A stretch of 40,025 nucleotides of DNA, from positions 1-40,025 of the forward strand of contig UPXT01000016.1 of assembly GCA_900538365.1 (NCBI GenBank). The letters run 5' to 3'. The notes under the pieces are model-generated. The model saw nothing but the letters and a program-made list of their open reading frames with translations, did not search any database and was not told the origin of the DNA. This document shows, one piece after another, positions 23,204 to 31,646 of this stretch (position 1 is its first letter; every line of letters starts with the position of its first letter). This stretch comes from an uncultured Acidaminococcus sp. (GTDB lineage: Bacteria; Bacillota; Negativicutes; Acidaminococcales; Acidaminococcaceae). The position numbers and the translations under genes are program-made.

Positions 23204-24418
23204 ATGAACGAAGCAAGTGTAACACTCAATGCCATCGAAGAAGCAAGAGCCCGTTTGAAGGGACTGATTCATGAGACGCCCCTTGACATGTCCCACACGA
23301 TTACCACCTTGGCAGATAGGGAAACCTACCTGAAACTTGAAAATCTCCAGCGCACAGGTTCCTTCAAGATCCGTGGTGCTTCAAACTGCATCATGACCTT
23401 GAGCCCGGAACAAAAGCAGCGTGGGATCATTGCGGCCTCTGCCGGCAACCATGCCCAAGGCGTTGCTCTCGGCGGGACCATGAACTCCATTCGTTCCACG
23501 GTCGTCATGCCGGAAGCTGCCCCCTTGGCCAAGGTCCAGGCAACCAAGGGCTATGGCGCCAATGTTGTCCTTCACGGCAAAACTTTTGATGAATCCTTGG
23601 CTAAGGCCATGGAAATCCAAAAGGAAACTGGCGCTTATTTTGTTCATCCCTATGATGATCCCATGGTCATTGCCGGTCAGGGTACGGTAGGGCTTGAAAT
23701 CCTTGAACAGTGCCCTGACGTTGAAAACATTGTTGTTCCTGCTGGCGGCGGCGGACTGCTTTCTGGGATTGCCACGGCCATCAAGAATAAGGCACCTCAT
23801 GTCAAGGTCTATGGCGTGCAGAGTGAAAAGGCACCGGCCATTTACCTGGGCAAGAAGCAGCACAAATGGGTCAGCCATCCGTCGGGCAAGACCATTGCCG
23901 ATGGCTGTGCTGTTGGGATGCCGGGAAAATTGACCTTTTCCCTGATCCAAAAATATGTAGATGACATGCTTTTGGTCAAGGAAGAAGATATTGCAGCCGC
24001 CATGCTGCTTGTTCTCGAACGGGGAAAACTGGTCATGGAAGGGGCCGGTGCCATGCCGGTAGCAGCTGCCCTGCAGCATCTTATTCCTACACCGGGCAAG
24101 ACGGCCCTTGTCATCAGCGGCGGCAACATTGATGTCAATACTGTTTCCCGGATCATCGAAACGGGGCTCATGCGGACGGGACGGCGCGTGAAATTGGAAA
24201 CGAGAATGGCTGACCGTCCGGGCGAACTCGTAAAATTCATTAAACACCTTGAAAAAATGCAGGCCAACATCCTGTCCATCGCCCACGAGCGTGTGGATCG
24301 CAGCCTGCCCCTTGGTGAAACCATCGTTTCCGTCGAATTGGAAACCAAGAACGCAGCCCATGTAAATGAAATCGAAGAAGAGCTGCGTCAAGCAGGATAT
24401 ACTATCGAGGTCCGCTAA
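23204..24418 (+). CDS. ilvA: Threonine ammonia-lyase with C-terminal ACT domain
   Basis: This PLP enzyme deaminates threonine to 2-oxobutyrate, for isoleucine synthesis or threonine fermentation. The 404-residue product has the PLP lysine in TGSFKIRGASN (Lys55), the phosphate-binding PAGGGGLLSG loop (about 178-187) and SGGNID, then an ACT domain (about 331-404). The size is that of the short TdcB/IlvA class seen in Firmicutes, so biosynthetic and catabolic roles cannot be separated. The ATG at 23204 has AAGGAGG (23187-23193). It has no terminator and may be read through into glmU. Confidence 0.93.
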   Translation: MNEASVTLNAIEEARARLKGLIHETPLDMSHTITTLADRETYLKLENLQRTGSFKIRGASNCIMTLSPEQKQRGIIAASAGNHAQGVALGGTMNSIRSTVVMPEAAPLAKVQATKGYGANVVLHGKTFDESLAKAMEIQKETGAYFVHPYDDPMVIAGQGTVGLEILEQCPDVENIVVPAGGGGLLSGIATAIKNKAPHVKVYGVQSEKAPAIYLGKKQHKWVSHPSGKTIADGCAVGMPGKLTFSLIQKYVDDMLLVKEEDIAAAMLLVLERGKLVMEGAGAMPVAAALQHLIPTPGKTALVISGGNIDVNTVSRIIETGLMRTGRRVKLETRMADRPGELVKFIKHLEKMQANILSIAHERVDRSLPLGETIVSVELETKNAAHVNEIEEELRQAGYTIEVR

Positions 24419-24432
24419 AAGTTTTTATGCGG

Positions 24433-24450
24433 GCCTCTCCATGAGGAGGC
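24433..24450 (+). promoter_or_regulatory. Small hairpin covering the glmU ribosome site
   Basis: GCCTC (24433-24437) pairs with GAGGC (24446-24450). The 3' arm contains the Shine-Dalgarno sequence GAGGAGG for the glmU start at 24460. The stem has only five or six pairs, so any effect on translation would be modest. Confidence 0.25.
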
Positions 24451-24459
24451 TATTAAACC

Positions 24460-25830
24460 ATGTCAGAATTTGCTGCCATTATTCTTGCGGCAGGTAAGGG
24501 AACGCGGATGAAATCCAAACTTCCTAAGGTCCTACATAAATTATCGGGAAAACCCATGCTGGAACATGTCCTTGACGCAGCAGGGGAAGCCGGTGTCGAT
24601 GATGAGATTGTCATCGTGGGGTTTGGCTCGGAAAAGGTCACGGAGTTCCTCGGAACCCGGGCCCGTGTGGCCATCCAGAAAGAACAGCTGGGAACCGGTC
24701 ATGCCGTTCTCCAGGCACGGGATCTTTTAGGCGGGGAAAAAGGAACGGCCCTTATCCTCTGCGGGGATACGCCCCTTTTGGAAGGTGCGGAGCTGAAGAA
24801 ATTTTATGAGACGCACCTTGAAAGCGGTGCCGGCGTCAGCGTCCTTACTGCAGACGCTCCCAATCCCTTCGGCTATGGACGCATTCTGCGTGACCGTGTA
24901 GGCCGCGTTACGGGAATCGTGGAAGAAAAGGATGCCAGTGAGGCCCAGCGGAAAATCCACGAAATCAATACGGGGATTTATTGCGTGGAAATGCCGCTGC
25001 TCTTTGACCTTTTGGAAAACTTGTCCAATGACAATGCCCAAGGGGAATACTATTTGACAGATATCTTGGCTGAATGCCTGAAACGGGGCCGTGATGTGTG
25101 CGGCATCAAGACCCAGGATTTTGACATGGTCATGGGCATCAATTCCCGCCGCCAGCTGGCCCAGGCACAGCGCGTCATGAATGAGCGCATTGTGGGCCGC
25201 CTCATGGATGAAGGCGTAACCATCATGGATCCTGACACGACCTTTGTGGAAAAAGGGGTCAAAGTGGGCCGCGATACGATTCTGTATCCCTTTACCCTGC
25301 TCGAAGGGGAAACGGAAATCGGCGAGGACTGCGTCATTGGTCCGAATGTTCGTTTTACGAATGTCGCTGTCGGCAATGGTTCATCCATTCAGTTCGCCTA
25401 TGCCCATGACTGCCGGGTCGGAAATGAGGTTACGATGGGCTGCTTCAATCACCTGCGCCCTCATACCGTGCTTTTCGATCACGTCAAGGTCGGCAACTTT
25501 GTCGAAGTGAAAAATTCCACGGTCGGTGAAGGAAGCAAGCTGCCCCATCTCCAGTACATCGGTGACAGCGACATTGGCAGCGGCGTCAATATGGGCTGCG
25601 GCACCATCACGGTCAATTATGACGGCAAGGAAAAACACCGCACCACCATCGAGGATAACGCCTTTGTGGGCTGCAACAGCAACCTTGTGGCACCGGTTAC
25701 CATTGGCCGGGGAAGTTATGTCGCGGCCGGCTCGACCATTACGAAAAATGTACCGGAAGATGCACTTGCCGTAGCTCGGGGCAAACAGGTGAACCTCGAG
25801 GGCTGGGCCAAGAAGCATCGGGAAAAATGA
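24460..25830 (+). CDS. glmU: Bifunctional UDP-GlcNAc pyrophosphorylase / glucosamine-1-phosphate N-acetyltransferase
   Basis: GlmU makes UDP-N-acetylglucosamine for peptidoglycan and, where present, lipopolysaccharide. The 456-residue product has an N-terminal nucleotidyltransferase domain (LAAGKGTRMKSKLPK, residues 9-23; LCGDTPLL) and a C-terminal left-handed beta-helix of hexapeptide repeats (about 250-445), including the acetyltransferase residues around YIGDSDIGSGVNMGCG and NYDGKEKHRT. The ATG at 24460 lies 10 bases after GAGGAGG. glmU followed by prs is the standard Firmicutes order. Confidence 0.97.
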   Translation: MSEFAAIILAAGKGTRMKSKLPKVLHKLSGKPMLEHVLDAAGEAGVDDEIVIVGFGSEKVTEFLGTRARVAIQKEQLGTGHAVLQARDLLGGEKGTALILCGDTPLLEGAELKKFYETHLESGAGVSVLTADAPNPFGYGRILRDRVGRVTGIVEEKDASEAQRKIHEINTGIYCVEMPLLFDLLENLSNDNAQGEYYLTDILAECLKRGRDVCGIKTQDFDMVMGINSRRQLAQAQRVMNERIVGRLMDEGVTIMDPDTTFVEKGVKVGRDTILYPFTLLEGETEIGEDCVIGPNVRFTNVAVGNGSSIQFAYAHDCRVGNEVTMGCFNHLRPHTVLFDHVKVGNFVEVKNSTVGEGSKLPHLQYIGDSDIGSGVNMGCGTITVNYDGKEKHRTTIEDNAFVGCNSNLVAPVTIGRGSYVAAGSTITKNVPEDALAVARGKQVNLEGWAKKHREK

Positions 25831-25832
25831 GG

Positions 25833-25861
25833 TTGTTTTTGACGGCCTCCCGTTGTATACT
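25833..25861 (+). promoter_or_regulatory. Promoter of prs
   Basis: TTGTTT (25833-25838) and TATACT (25856-25861) are 17 bases apart, starting 3 bases after the glmU stop and 56 bases before prs. Confidence 0.55.
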
Positions 25862-25916
25862 TTACCTATTGGTAGCGTACTGATAAATTTTTTACAAAAT
25901 AGTTGGGGGTATAAGA

Positions 25917-26882
25917 ATGTTGGGTAATAAGACAGGCGATGACATGAAGATTTTCTCCGGTAACGCCAATCCGGACCTGGCACGCGAAATTGCTGCGTAT
26001 CTGGGCACACAAGTAGGGGATGCCGTCATCAACCGTTTCAACAACGGTGAAGTCCAGGTCATGATCAATGAAAGTGTCCGCGGCAAGGATGTATTTGTTA
26101 TCCAGCCGACCTGCGGACCCAGCGTCAATGACAATGTCATGGAACTGCTCATCATGTGTGATGCCTTCAAACGTGCCAGCGCCAGACACATTACGGCGGT
26201 TGTGCCTTTTTATGGCTATGCCCGTCAGGACCGCAAAGCCCGCGGCCGTGAACCGATTACGGCAAAACTGATGGCTGACCTGATGGCTGTTTCCGGTATT
26301 ACCCGCGTTGTCACCATTGACCTGCATGCTGCCCAGATCCAAGGTTTCTTTGATATCCCTGTAGACCATATGCCTGGCGGCCCAATCCTTGCTGACTACA
26401 TCAAGGAAAAAGGGTTCAGCCATGAAGACATGATTGTTGTTTCCCCGGATTTAGGGGGTGTCAGCCGTGCCCGTAAGATTGCCACGCGCCTCAACTGCGG
26501 CATTGCCATTATCGACAAGCGCCGTCCGGAACCGGGGGTAGCAGAAGTCATGAACCTTATCGGTGATGTAAAGGGCAAGATCTGCATCATGGTGGATGAC
26601 ATTGTGGATACGGCAGGTTCCCTGACTGAGGGGGCCAAGGCCCTTGAAAAGTTCGGTGCCAAGGAAATCTATGCCTGCTGCACCCATCCCATCCTGACCG
26701 ATCCGGCCCTCAGCCGCATCGCCAAGAGTAACATCAAGGAACTGATCGTTACGAACACAATTCCCCTGCCTCCGAACAAGAAACATCCGAAGATCACCCA
26801 ACTTTCCGTGGCTCCCATCCTGGCGGAGACCATTCTTCGCATTTATAATCAGCTGTCCATCAGCCAGCTCTTCGAGGAGTAA
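25917..26882 (+). CDS. prs: Ribose-phosphate pyrophosphokinase (PRPP synthase)
   Basis: Prs makes PRPP from ribose 5-phosphate and ATP, feeding purine, pyrimidine, histidine and NAD synthesis. The 321-residue product shows the two homologous domains of the family: GYARQDRKARGREPITAK (ATP-binding flexible loop), DLHAAQIQGFFDIPVDH (metal site), and the PRPP-binding motif IMVDDIVDTAGSL near residue 223. The ATG at 25917 follows a GGGGG ribosome site and gives an N-terminus like that of Bacillus Prs; ATG 25944 is a weaker alternative. A hairpin terminator lies between it and pth. Confidence 0.97.
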   Translation: MLGNKTGDDMKIFSGNANPDLAREIAAYLGTQVGDAVINRFNNGEVQVMINESVRGKDVFVIQPTCGPSVNDNVMELLIMCDAFKRASARHITAVVPFYGYARQDRKARGREPITAKLMADLMAVSGITRVVTIDLHAAQIQGFFDIPVDHMPGGPILADYIKEKGFSHEDMIVVSPDLGGVSRARKIATRLNCGIAIIDKRRPEPGVAEVMNLIGDVKGKICIMVDDIVDTAGSLTEGAKALEKFGAKEIYACCTHPILTDPALSRIAKSNIKELIVTNTIPLPPNKKHPKITQLSVAPILAETILRIYNQLSISQLFEE

Positions 26883-26908
26883 GGAAAGTGAGCTTTGGGG
26901 CCATTCGG

Positions 26909-26944
26909 GAGCTGCTGCAGTACACCCTGCAGCAGCTCCTTTTG
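26909..26944 (+). terminator. Hairpin between prs and pth
   Basis: GGAGCTGCTGCAG (26909-26921) pairs perfectly with CTGCAGCAGCTCC (26928-26940) around a six-base loop, followed by TTTT. The stem is strong but the T-run is short, so partial read-through into pth is likely. Confidence 0.7.
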
Positions 26945-26968
26945 TCACCTAAAAAGGAGGAACAGGGA

Positions 26969-27562
26969 GTGAAACTCGTCGTTGCCCTCGGCAATATTGG
27001 TTCGGAATATGCGATGACGCGCCATAATATTGGCTTTATGACAGCTGATATTTTGGCCCGGCGCTGGGGTATGGAAGGGGATTGGAGAAAGGCGGAACGG
27101 GCCTTTTATTTGGAAAAACGGGTTCCGGAAAAAGTGTTTCTCATCAAACCCACAACGTACATGAACCTTAGCGGCGATGCTGTCCGTGATTTTGCCGGTT
27201 TTTACCATCTTCAGCCGGAAGACATCCTTGTCATCCAGGACGATATGGACCTTCCCGTAGGGTCGCTCCGGATCCGTAAACAAGGAACCTCCGGCGGTCA
27301 TAATGGGCTCAAGTCCATTGAAAAAGCGCTGGGAAGTGAACACTATCCCCGCATCAAAGTCGGGATCGGTCACCCCATGCGTGTCCAGGAAGCCGTTGTT
27401 TCCCATGTCCTGCACCGGTTTGAGGGAACGGACCGGGAAACGGTTGCCCAAATCCTGGAAAAGGCGGCAGATGCCGTGGAAGACTGGATGAAGGGCGCTT
27501 CCATAGGCGAGCTGAGCCAAAAATACAATCAAAAAGTCAAACGGGAGAAAAAGTCCATCTGA
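26969..27562 (+). CDS. pth: Peptidyl-tRNA hydrolase
   Basis: Pth releases peptides from peptidyl-tRNAs that fall off the ribosome. The 197-residue product has the family start KLVVALGNIGSEY, the catalytic histidine in TRHNIGF (His19), PTTYMNLSG, the DDMDLP catalytic-aspartate segment, and GGHNGLKSI. The frame is open to 26888 through the hairpin, but GTG 26969 with AAGGAGG (26954-26960) 8 bases upstream is the correct start. It sits after prs as in many Firmicutes, and ends at a two-way terminator. Confidence 0.95.
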   Translation: MKLVVALGNIGSEYAMTRHNIGFMTADILARRWGMEGDWRKAERAFYLEKRVPEKVFLIKPTTYMNLSGDAVRDFAGFYHLQPEDILVIQDDMDLPVGSLRIRKQGTSGGHNGLKSIEKALGSEHYPRIKVGIGHPMRVQEAVVSHVLHRFEGTDRETVAQILEKAADAVEDWMKGASIGELSQKYNQKVKREKKSI

Positions 27563-27566
27563 CATA

Positions 27567-27600
27567 AAAAGACCTTCCAGCGGCGGCTGGAAGGTCTTTT
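27567..27600. terminator. Bidirectional terminator between pth and sdaAA
   Basis: AAAAGACCTTCCAG (27567-27580) pairs perfectly with CTGGAAGGTCTTTT (27587-27600) around a six-base loop. It is A-rich on one side and T-rich on the other, placed between two convergent genes. Confidence 0.93.
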
Positions 27601-27607
27601 GTGGTTC

Positions 27608-28498
27608 TTATTCCTTATCTTTGCCAAAAACTTGTTCTTTCATGCGGCGGCCTGTCGGCGTGGCAGCAAGCCCGCCGCCGGCGGTTTCCCGAAGGCTGGC
27701 AGGAAGGGCATTGCCGACATTTCTCATGGCGATGATGCATTCATCAACAGGAATGCAGGAGCCGATGCCGGCAAGGGCGATATCGGCGGAGGAAAAAGCG
27801 ATGACAACACCGCCGGCATTACGCTTTACGCAGGGAATTTCTACAAGGCCGGCGACAGGGTCGCAGACTAGGCCGAGCTGGTTAGCAATGGCAACGGCAC
27901 AGGCGTCAGCACACTGCGAAGGGGTACCGCCCGATAGTTCGACCATGGCAGCAGCCGTCATGCCGGCTGCACTGCCGCATTCTGCCTGGCAGCCGCCTTG
28001 GGCGCCAGCGATGCAGGCGTTTTTGGCGATGACCATTCCAAAGGCTGCTGCCGTGAACATGCTCATGACCACATCCTTGCGGGCCATGCCCTTATCTTCC
28101 ATGAGGGTAAGGAGACAGCCCGGCATGATGCCGCAGCTGCCGGCCGTCGGCGTGGCTACGATGCGCCCCATGGAAGCGTTGCAGCCGGATACGGAAAGGG
28201 CCCGCATCATGGCACGGCTCACAATGCTGCCCGATAGGCCGCCCTTGGTTTCCGTGCTGTACACATCCATTTTGTAGCCTTCTCCACCAGTGAGACCGGA
28301 TGTGGATTTTTGGTCCTTCCGTTTGCCAAATTGGACCGCTTCAATCATGACATCGACATCATGGTCCATCTTTGCGAAGACTTCTTCTTCCGAAAGGCCC
28401 ATATCGGCGGCCTGATCGGCAAGGACGACTTCACTGATCTTTTTTCCTTCTTTTTCAGCAGCTTCCACAAGGGAAGCAATGGAATCATAACTTAACAT
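27608..28498 (-). CDS. sdaAA: L-serine ammonia-lyase, iron-sulfur type, alpha subunit
   Basis: This is the catalytic subunit of the oxygen-sensitive serine deaminase that converts L-serine to pyruvate and ammonia, an energy-yielding step in amino-acid fermenters. The 296-residue product has the cysteines expected for the [4Fe-4S] cluster in SGCNAS, AGSCGIMPGC and GGCQAECGSA, and the STSGLTGGEGYKM and GLVCDPVAGLVEIPC motifs. The ATG at 28498 follows AAAGGAG. The beta subunit gene ends 23 bases upstream. Both follow a probable serine transporter in one minus-strand operon. Confidence 0.95.
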   Translation of the reverse strand: MLSYDSIASLVEAAEKEGKKISEVVLADQAADMGLSEEEVFAKMDHDVDVMIEAVQFGKRKDQKSTSGLTGGEGYKMDVYSTETKGGLSGSIVSRAMMRALSVSGCNASMGRIVATPTAGSCGIMPGCLLTLMEDKGMARKDVVMSMFTAAAFGMVIAKNACIAGAQGGCQAECGSAAGMTAAAMVELSGGTPSQCADACAVAIANQLGLVCDPVAGLVEIPCVKRNAGGVVIAFSSADIALAGIGSCIPVDECIIAMRNVGNALPASLRETAGGGLAATPTGRRMKEQVFGKDKE

Positions 28499-28521
28499 GG
28501 TGGTTCTCCTTTACGCGGCAA

Positions 28522-29190
28522 TTAGATGGAACGGATGAGGAAGACGTTGGTCACGTTCTTCACGGTCCGGATATCTTCAATCATGCCTTCCGGCGGCATG
28601 CCATCGATTTCAATCGTCATCATGGCAATGCCCCCTTTAACAGGACGGGAAAGCTTGAAGTTTCCAATATTGACTTCTTTGTATTTTTGCCACATGATGT
28701 TCGTGACTTCTGCAATGACGCCCGGACGGTCGTAATGGGGGACCAGGATGGTGTTGTGTTCCCCGCTAAAGTCAACATCCATGCCATTGATGGAGTCGAC
28801 TCGGATATTGCCGCCGCCGATGCTGGCCCCTTGGACCACAACGGGGGTGCCATTGACGCCCTTGACGTGGATGCGGGCCGTATTGGGATGACTGCCCGGA
28901 ATCTGGGTGGGCACAAAACGATAGGTGATGCCGGCTTTATCGGCAATGGAGAAGATATCGCGGATTTCCTCGGAATAGCTGTGGTAGCCCATGATACCTG
29001 CCAGCAGCGCCCGATCCGTGCCATGGCCCCGATAGGTCTTGGCAAAGGAACCAGACAGTTCAACGGTGACTTCCTTGGGCGCTTCCTGGTTCAAGACCTT
29101 GTTGGCGACGCGGCCCAGACGGACGGCACCGGCTGTATGGGAACTGGAAGGACCGATCATGATCGGCCCGATAATGTCAAATACGTTCAT
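28522..29190 (-). CDS. sdaAB: L-serine ammonia-lyase, iron-sulfur type, beta subunit
   Basis: This is the partner subunit of SdaAA. The 222-residue product has the N-terminal serine dehydratase beta domain, with FDIIGPIMIGPSSSHTAGAVR (about 3-23) and SFAKTYRGHGTDRALLAG, and a C-terminal ACT domain (about 148-220) that may sense serine or another amino acid. The ATG at 29190 has AAAGGAGGG upstream. The two-polypeptide form is typical of Firmicutes; E. coli has them fused. Confidence 0.95.
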   Translation of the reverse strand: MNVFDIIGPIMIGPSSSHTAGAVRLGRVANKVLNQEAPKEVTVELSGSFAKTYRGHGTDRALLAGIMGYHSYSEEIRDIFSIADKAGITYRFVPTQIPGSHPNTARIHVKGVNGTPVVVQGASIGGGNIRVDSINGMDVDFSGEHNTILVPHYDRPGVIAEVTNIMWQKYKEVNIGNFKLSRPVKGGIAMMTIEIDGMPPEGMIEDIRTVKNVTNVFLIRSI

Positions 29191-29216
29191 GATAACCCTC
29201 CTTTAGGGTAAAAGGG

Positions 29217-29276
29217 AAGGGTGCCCCTTTGATCCAATGAAGAAAGAAGTTGTTTCAATATTGGAGTGGCACCCTT
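29217..29276 (-). promoter_or_regulatory. Imperfect long hairpin between the transporter gene and sdaAB
   Basis: AAGGGTGCC (29217-29225) pairs with GGCACCCTT (29268-29276), and inside it CCAAT (29234-29238) pairs with ATTGG (29260-29264). There is no long T-run on the minus strand, so it may be an mRNA processing or stability element, or a weak attenuator that sets the ratio of transporter to enzyme. Confidence 0.4.
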
Positions 29277-29297
29277 GGCAAAATGAAAGCAAAATGC

Positions 29298-30488
29298 TTA
29301 TTTTTCAATCCAAGTTTTATAAACTTTATCAACGACGACGGCAATGGCGTTATCACCGGAAACGTTGCAGGCCGTGCCGAAGGAATCCTGGGTGATGTAA
29401 AGGGCAACCATGAGGGCGCAGATCGGGCCGTTGGGGTCACCCAGCTGCTTACCAAAAATCATCCAAAGGAAAGGAAGGGCCGTCATGATGGAGCCGCCAG
29501 GAGCACCCGGAGAAGCAACCATGGCAATGCCGAGGGTCATGATGAAAGGAACAACCGTGCCCAGATGGATAGGAATCTGGTTCATGAGGCAGACTGCCGT
29601 AGCACAGGCCGTGATGGTGATCATGGAACCGCACATATGGATGTTGGCGCAAAGCGGAATGACAAAGTTACGGATCTGTTCGCTGACGCCGTTGGCTTTG
29701 GCGCATTCCAGGTTAACCGGAATGGTGGCGGCAGAAGACTGGGTTCCCAATGCGGTGGTATAGCCAGCAATCTGGTTCTTCATGAGCATGAAGGGGTTCT
29801 TGTGGCCAATGGTGCCGGCAACCATGAACTGAACAAAGAGCAGGATGAAGTGCATGGCGATGACCACAAGGAAGACTTTCCACAAAACGCCCAGGATGAC
29901 GAAGGTCTTACCCGATTTGGTCATATCGACGAAGGTCCCGCAGACATAAAGCGGAAGGAACGGGATGATGGCATGGGTCAGGACAGCGTCGATGATGCCG
30001 GAAAAATCCTTTACAGTACCATAGAGGGTGTCGCCAATGGTCTTGCCTTTAAGGGCGGACAGGGACAGGCCCAGGATGAAGGCGAGTACAACAGCGGAAA
30101 TCGTATCAAGGATTGGCGGAATGGAAATGGAAAAGAACGGTTCGAGGGTAACGCCAGCGACCTTGGAAAGCTGTTCCGTAACGTTGCTGCTAATAAAAGA
30201 AGGAAAAAGATTGTCAGCGACGAAAAAAGAGAACGTGCCGCCAACGAGGGTGGAACCATAGGCCAATAGGGCCGTGATGAGAAGCAGTTTGCCGGCGCCT
30301 TGGGTAAGGTCAGCAATCCCCATCGTGACATAAGCCAGGATCATCATCGGGATGACAAACTTCAGGAAGTTGCTGAAGATCCCCGATAAGGTGACAACAA
30401 GGCGGCAGACCTCTGTCGGCATGTACTGCCCAATGAGGGTACCTAGGATGATACCAATGATGATTTTAGGAACAAGACCGAGTTTCAT
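29298..30488 (-). CDS. Dicarboxylate/amino acid:cation symporter (DAACS family), probable serine/threonine transporter
   Basis: The 396-residue membrane protein has the eight spans and two re-entrant loops of the DAACS family. Motifs are GTQSSAATIPVNL (a serine-rich hairpin), GSMITITACATAVC and SPGAPGGSIMTALPF. Family members move glutamate, aspartate, C4-acids or serine/threonine with sodium or protons. Here it is the first gene of an operon with both serine deaminase subunits, so serine (perhaps also threonine) is the most likely substrate; this is inferred from context. The ATG at 30488 follows GGGGAGG. Its promoter faces a LysR gene. Confidence 0.88.
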   Translation of the reverse strand: MKLGLVPKIIIGIILGTLIGQYMPTEVCRLVVTLSGIFSNFLKFVIPMMILAYVTMGIADLTQGAGKLLLITALLAYGSTLVGGTFSFFVADNLFPSFISSNVTEQLSKVAGVTLEPFFSISIPPILDTISAVVLAFILGLSLSALKGKTIGDTLYGTVKDFSGIIDAVLTHAIIPFLPLYVCGTFVDMTKSGKTFVILGVLWKVFLVVIAMHFILLFVQFMVAGTIGHKNPFMLMKNQIAGYTTALGTQSSAATIPVNLECAKANGVSEQIRNFVIPLCANIHMCGSMITITACATAVCLMNQIPIHLGTVVPFIMTLGIAMVASPGAPGGSIMTALPFLWMIFGKQLGDPNGPICALMVALYITQDSFGTACNVSGDNAIAVVVDKVYKTWIEK

Positions 30489-30550
30489 GAAATAAAATCC
30501 TCCCCTTTTGTAAATGGATCAAACTGGTTCCATCGGTCAGGAACATCACG

Positions 30551-30599
30551 TTTGATTTTTCTGTAATTTCACTATACTATATGGTATAATATAAATCAA
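30551..30599. promoter_or_regulatory. Overlapping divergent promoters between the serine operon and its LysR gene
   Basis: Minus strand: TTGATT (plus-strand 30594-30599), 17 bases, TATAGT (plus-strand 30571-30576). Plus strand: TTTGAT (30551-30556), 16 bases, TATACT (30573-30578); a further TATAAT lies at 30585-30590. ATAC (30574-30577) and GTAT (30584-30587) form a small inverted repeat over the shared -10 region, where the LysR protein could bind. Confidence 0.55.
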
Positions 30600-30659
30600 A
30601 TTAATAAAATTAAAATGAGTAATGAAAAAATATGAAAGCGAAAGGCGCGTGGAAATAAA

Positions 30660-31541
30660 ATGGAACTAAGACAATTGAGAAGCTTTTTGAAAATTGTGGA
30701 ACTGCAAAGTTTCTCAAAAGCGGCGAAAGATTTAGGATACTCACAGTCCGCTCTGAGTGTACAAATTCATGGGTTGGAACAAGAACTTGGCGTGCGTCTT
30801 TTTGACCGTATGGGAAAACAGGTAGGTCTCACCCAGCCGGGTAAGGAACTTTGCCAGCGCATTGTCCCCGTACTTCATCAATTGGAAGAGATTCGCGTCG
30901 TGATGCAGGAAAAACCGCCGGCAGAGACGCTTCACCTCGGGATGATCCAGTCCCTATGCAAATGCAAGATGCCGAAATTGATCCAGTTCTTCCGGGAAAA
31001 CTATCCCAACATGAACCTGACCATCACGCTTGACAGCCCGTCGGCCCTTCTGGACAAAATGGACCATAACCAAGTGGACTTTGTCTATATCCTTGATGAA
31101 AAGGTCTACAACGTCAAATGGGAAAAAGTACTTGAAGAAAAAGAGGACATTGTCTTCATTGGGTCCATTGATTCTCCCTTGGTCTACCGAAATGAAGTGG
31201 CCCTTGAAGAACTTATCAGCCAGCCCTTCTTCCTCACGGAAAAAGAGGACAACTACCGACGCGCCCTGGACCAATTCCTGGCCTCCAAGGAGCTTGAAAT
31301 CCAGCCTTTTCTTGAAGTGGGCGATACGGACTTCATCCTTGATATGGTGCAGCGCAGCATGGGCTTTACTTTCCTGCCCCGCTACGTCATGGAAAATTCC
31401 TATTATCGGGATAAGCTCAAGATTGTCAACGTACCGGGCTTTCATATGCACATGTACCGCCAGCTTTTCTATCATAAGAACAAATGGCTCACCAGCGGCA
31501 TGAAGACCATCTTGGACCTTGTGGAAGGGGGAAAGCTCTAA
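30660..31541 (+). CDS. LysR family transcriptional regulator
   Basis: The 293-residue regulator has the N-terminal winged helix of the family (residues 1-60: MELRQLRSFLKIVE, then FSKAAKDLGYSQSALSVQI as the recognition region) and a C-terminal periplasmic-binding-like effector domain (about 90-290). The ribosome site before ATG 30660 is weak (AAAGG about 14 bases away), which suits a low-level regulator. Its divergent position and shared promoter region with the serine transporter and deaminase operon suggest that it controls them in response to serine or a related compound. Confidence 0.92.
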   Translation: MELRQLRSFLKIVELQSFSKAAKDLGYSQSALSVQIHGLEQELGVRLFDRMGKQVGLTQPGKELCQRIVPVLHQLEEIRVVMQEKPPAETLHLGMIQSLCKCKMPKLIQFFRENYPNMNLTITLDSPSALLDKMDHNQVDFVYILDEKVYNVKWEKVLEEKEDIVFIGSIDSPLVYRNEVALEELISQPFFLTEKEDNYRRALDQFLASKELEIQPFLEVGDTDFILDMVQRSMGFTFLPRYVMENSYYRDKLKIVNVPGFHMHMYRQLFYHKNKWLTSGMKTILDLVEGGKL

Positions 31542-31553
31542 ACTCCCCATAAA

Positions 31554-31601
31554 TAATGCCTTGCGTCCCTCTTTCTTGTGTGGTACAATACTAAGGCATT
31601 A
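31554..31601 (+). promoter_or_regulatory. rpmE promoter enclosed by an inverted repeat
   Basis: TTGCGT (31561-31566), 17 bases, TACAAT (31584-31589). The flanks TAATGCCTT (31554-31562) and AAGGCATTA (31593-31601) are a perfect nine-base inverted repeat around it. It may be an operator, or it may form part of the lysR terminator; no T-run follows, which favours the former. Confidence 0.5.
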
Positions 31602-31646
31602 ATGTCTGGATATATTGGTGTAATATGAGAAAGAGGTGTCAAAGAC

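Noticed and set aside
29250..30269. 339-codon plus-strand open frame
   Set aside because: It is the antisense shadow of the DAACS transporter; its product is low-complexity and charged.
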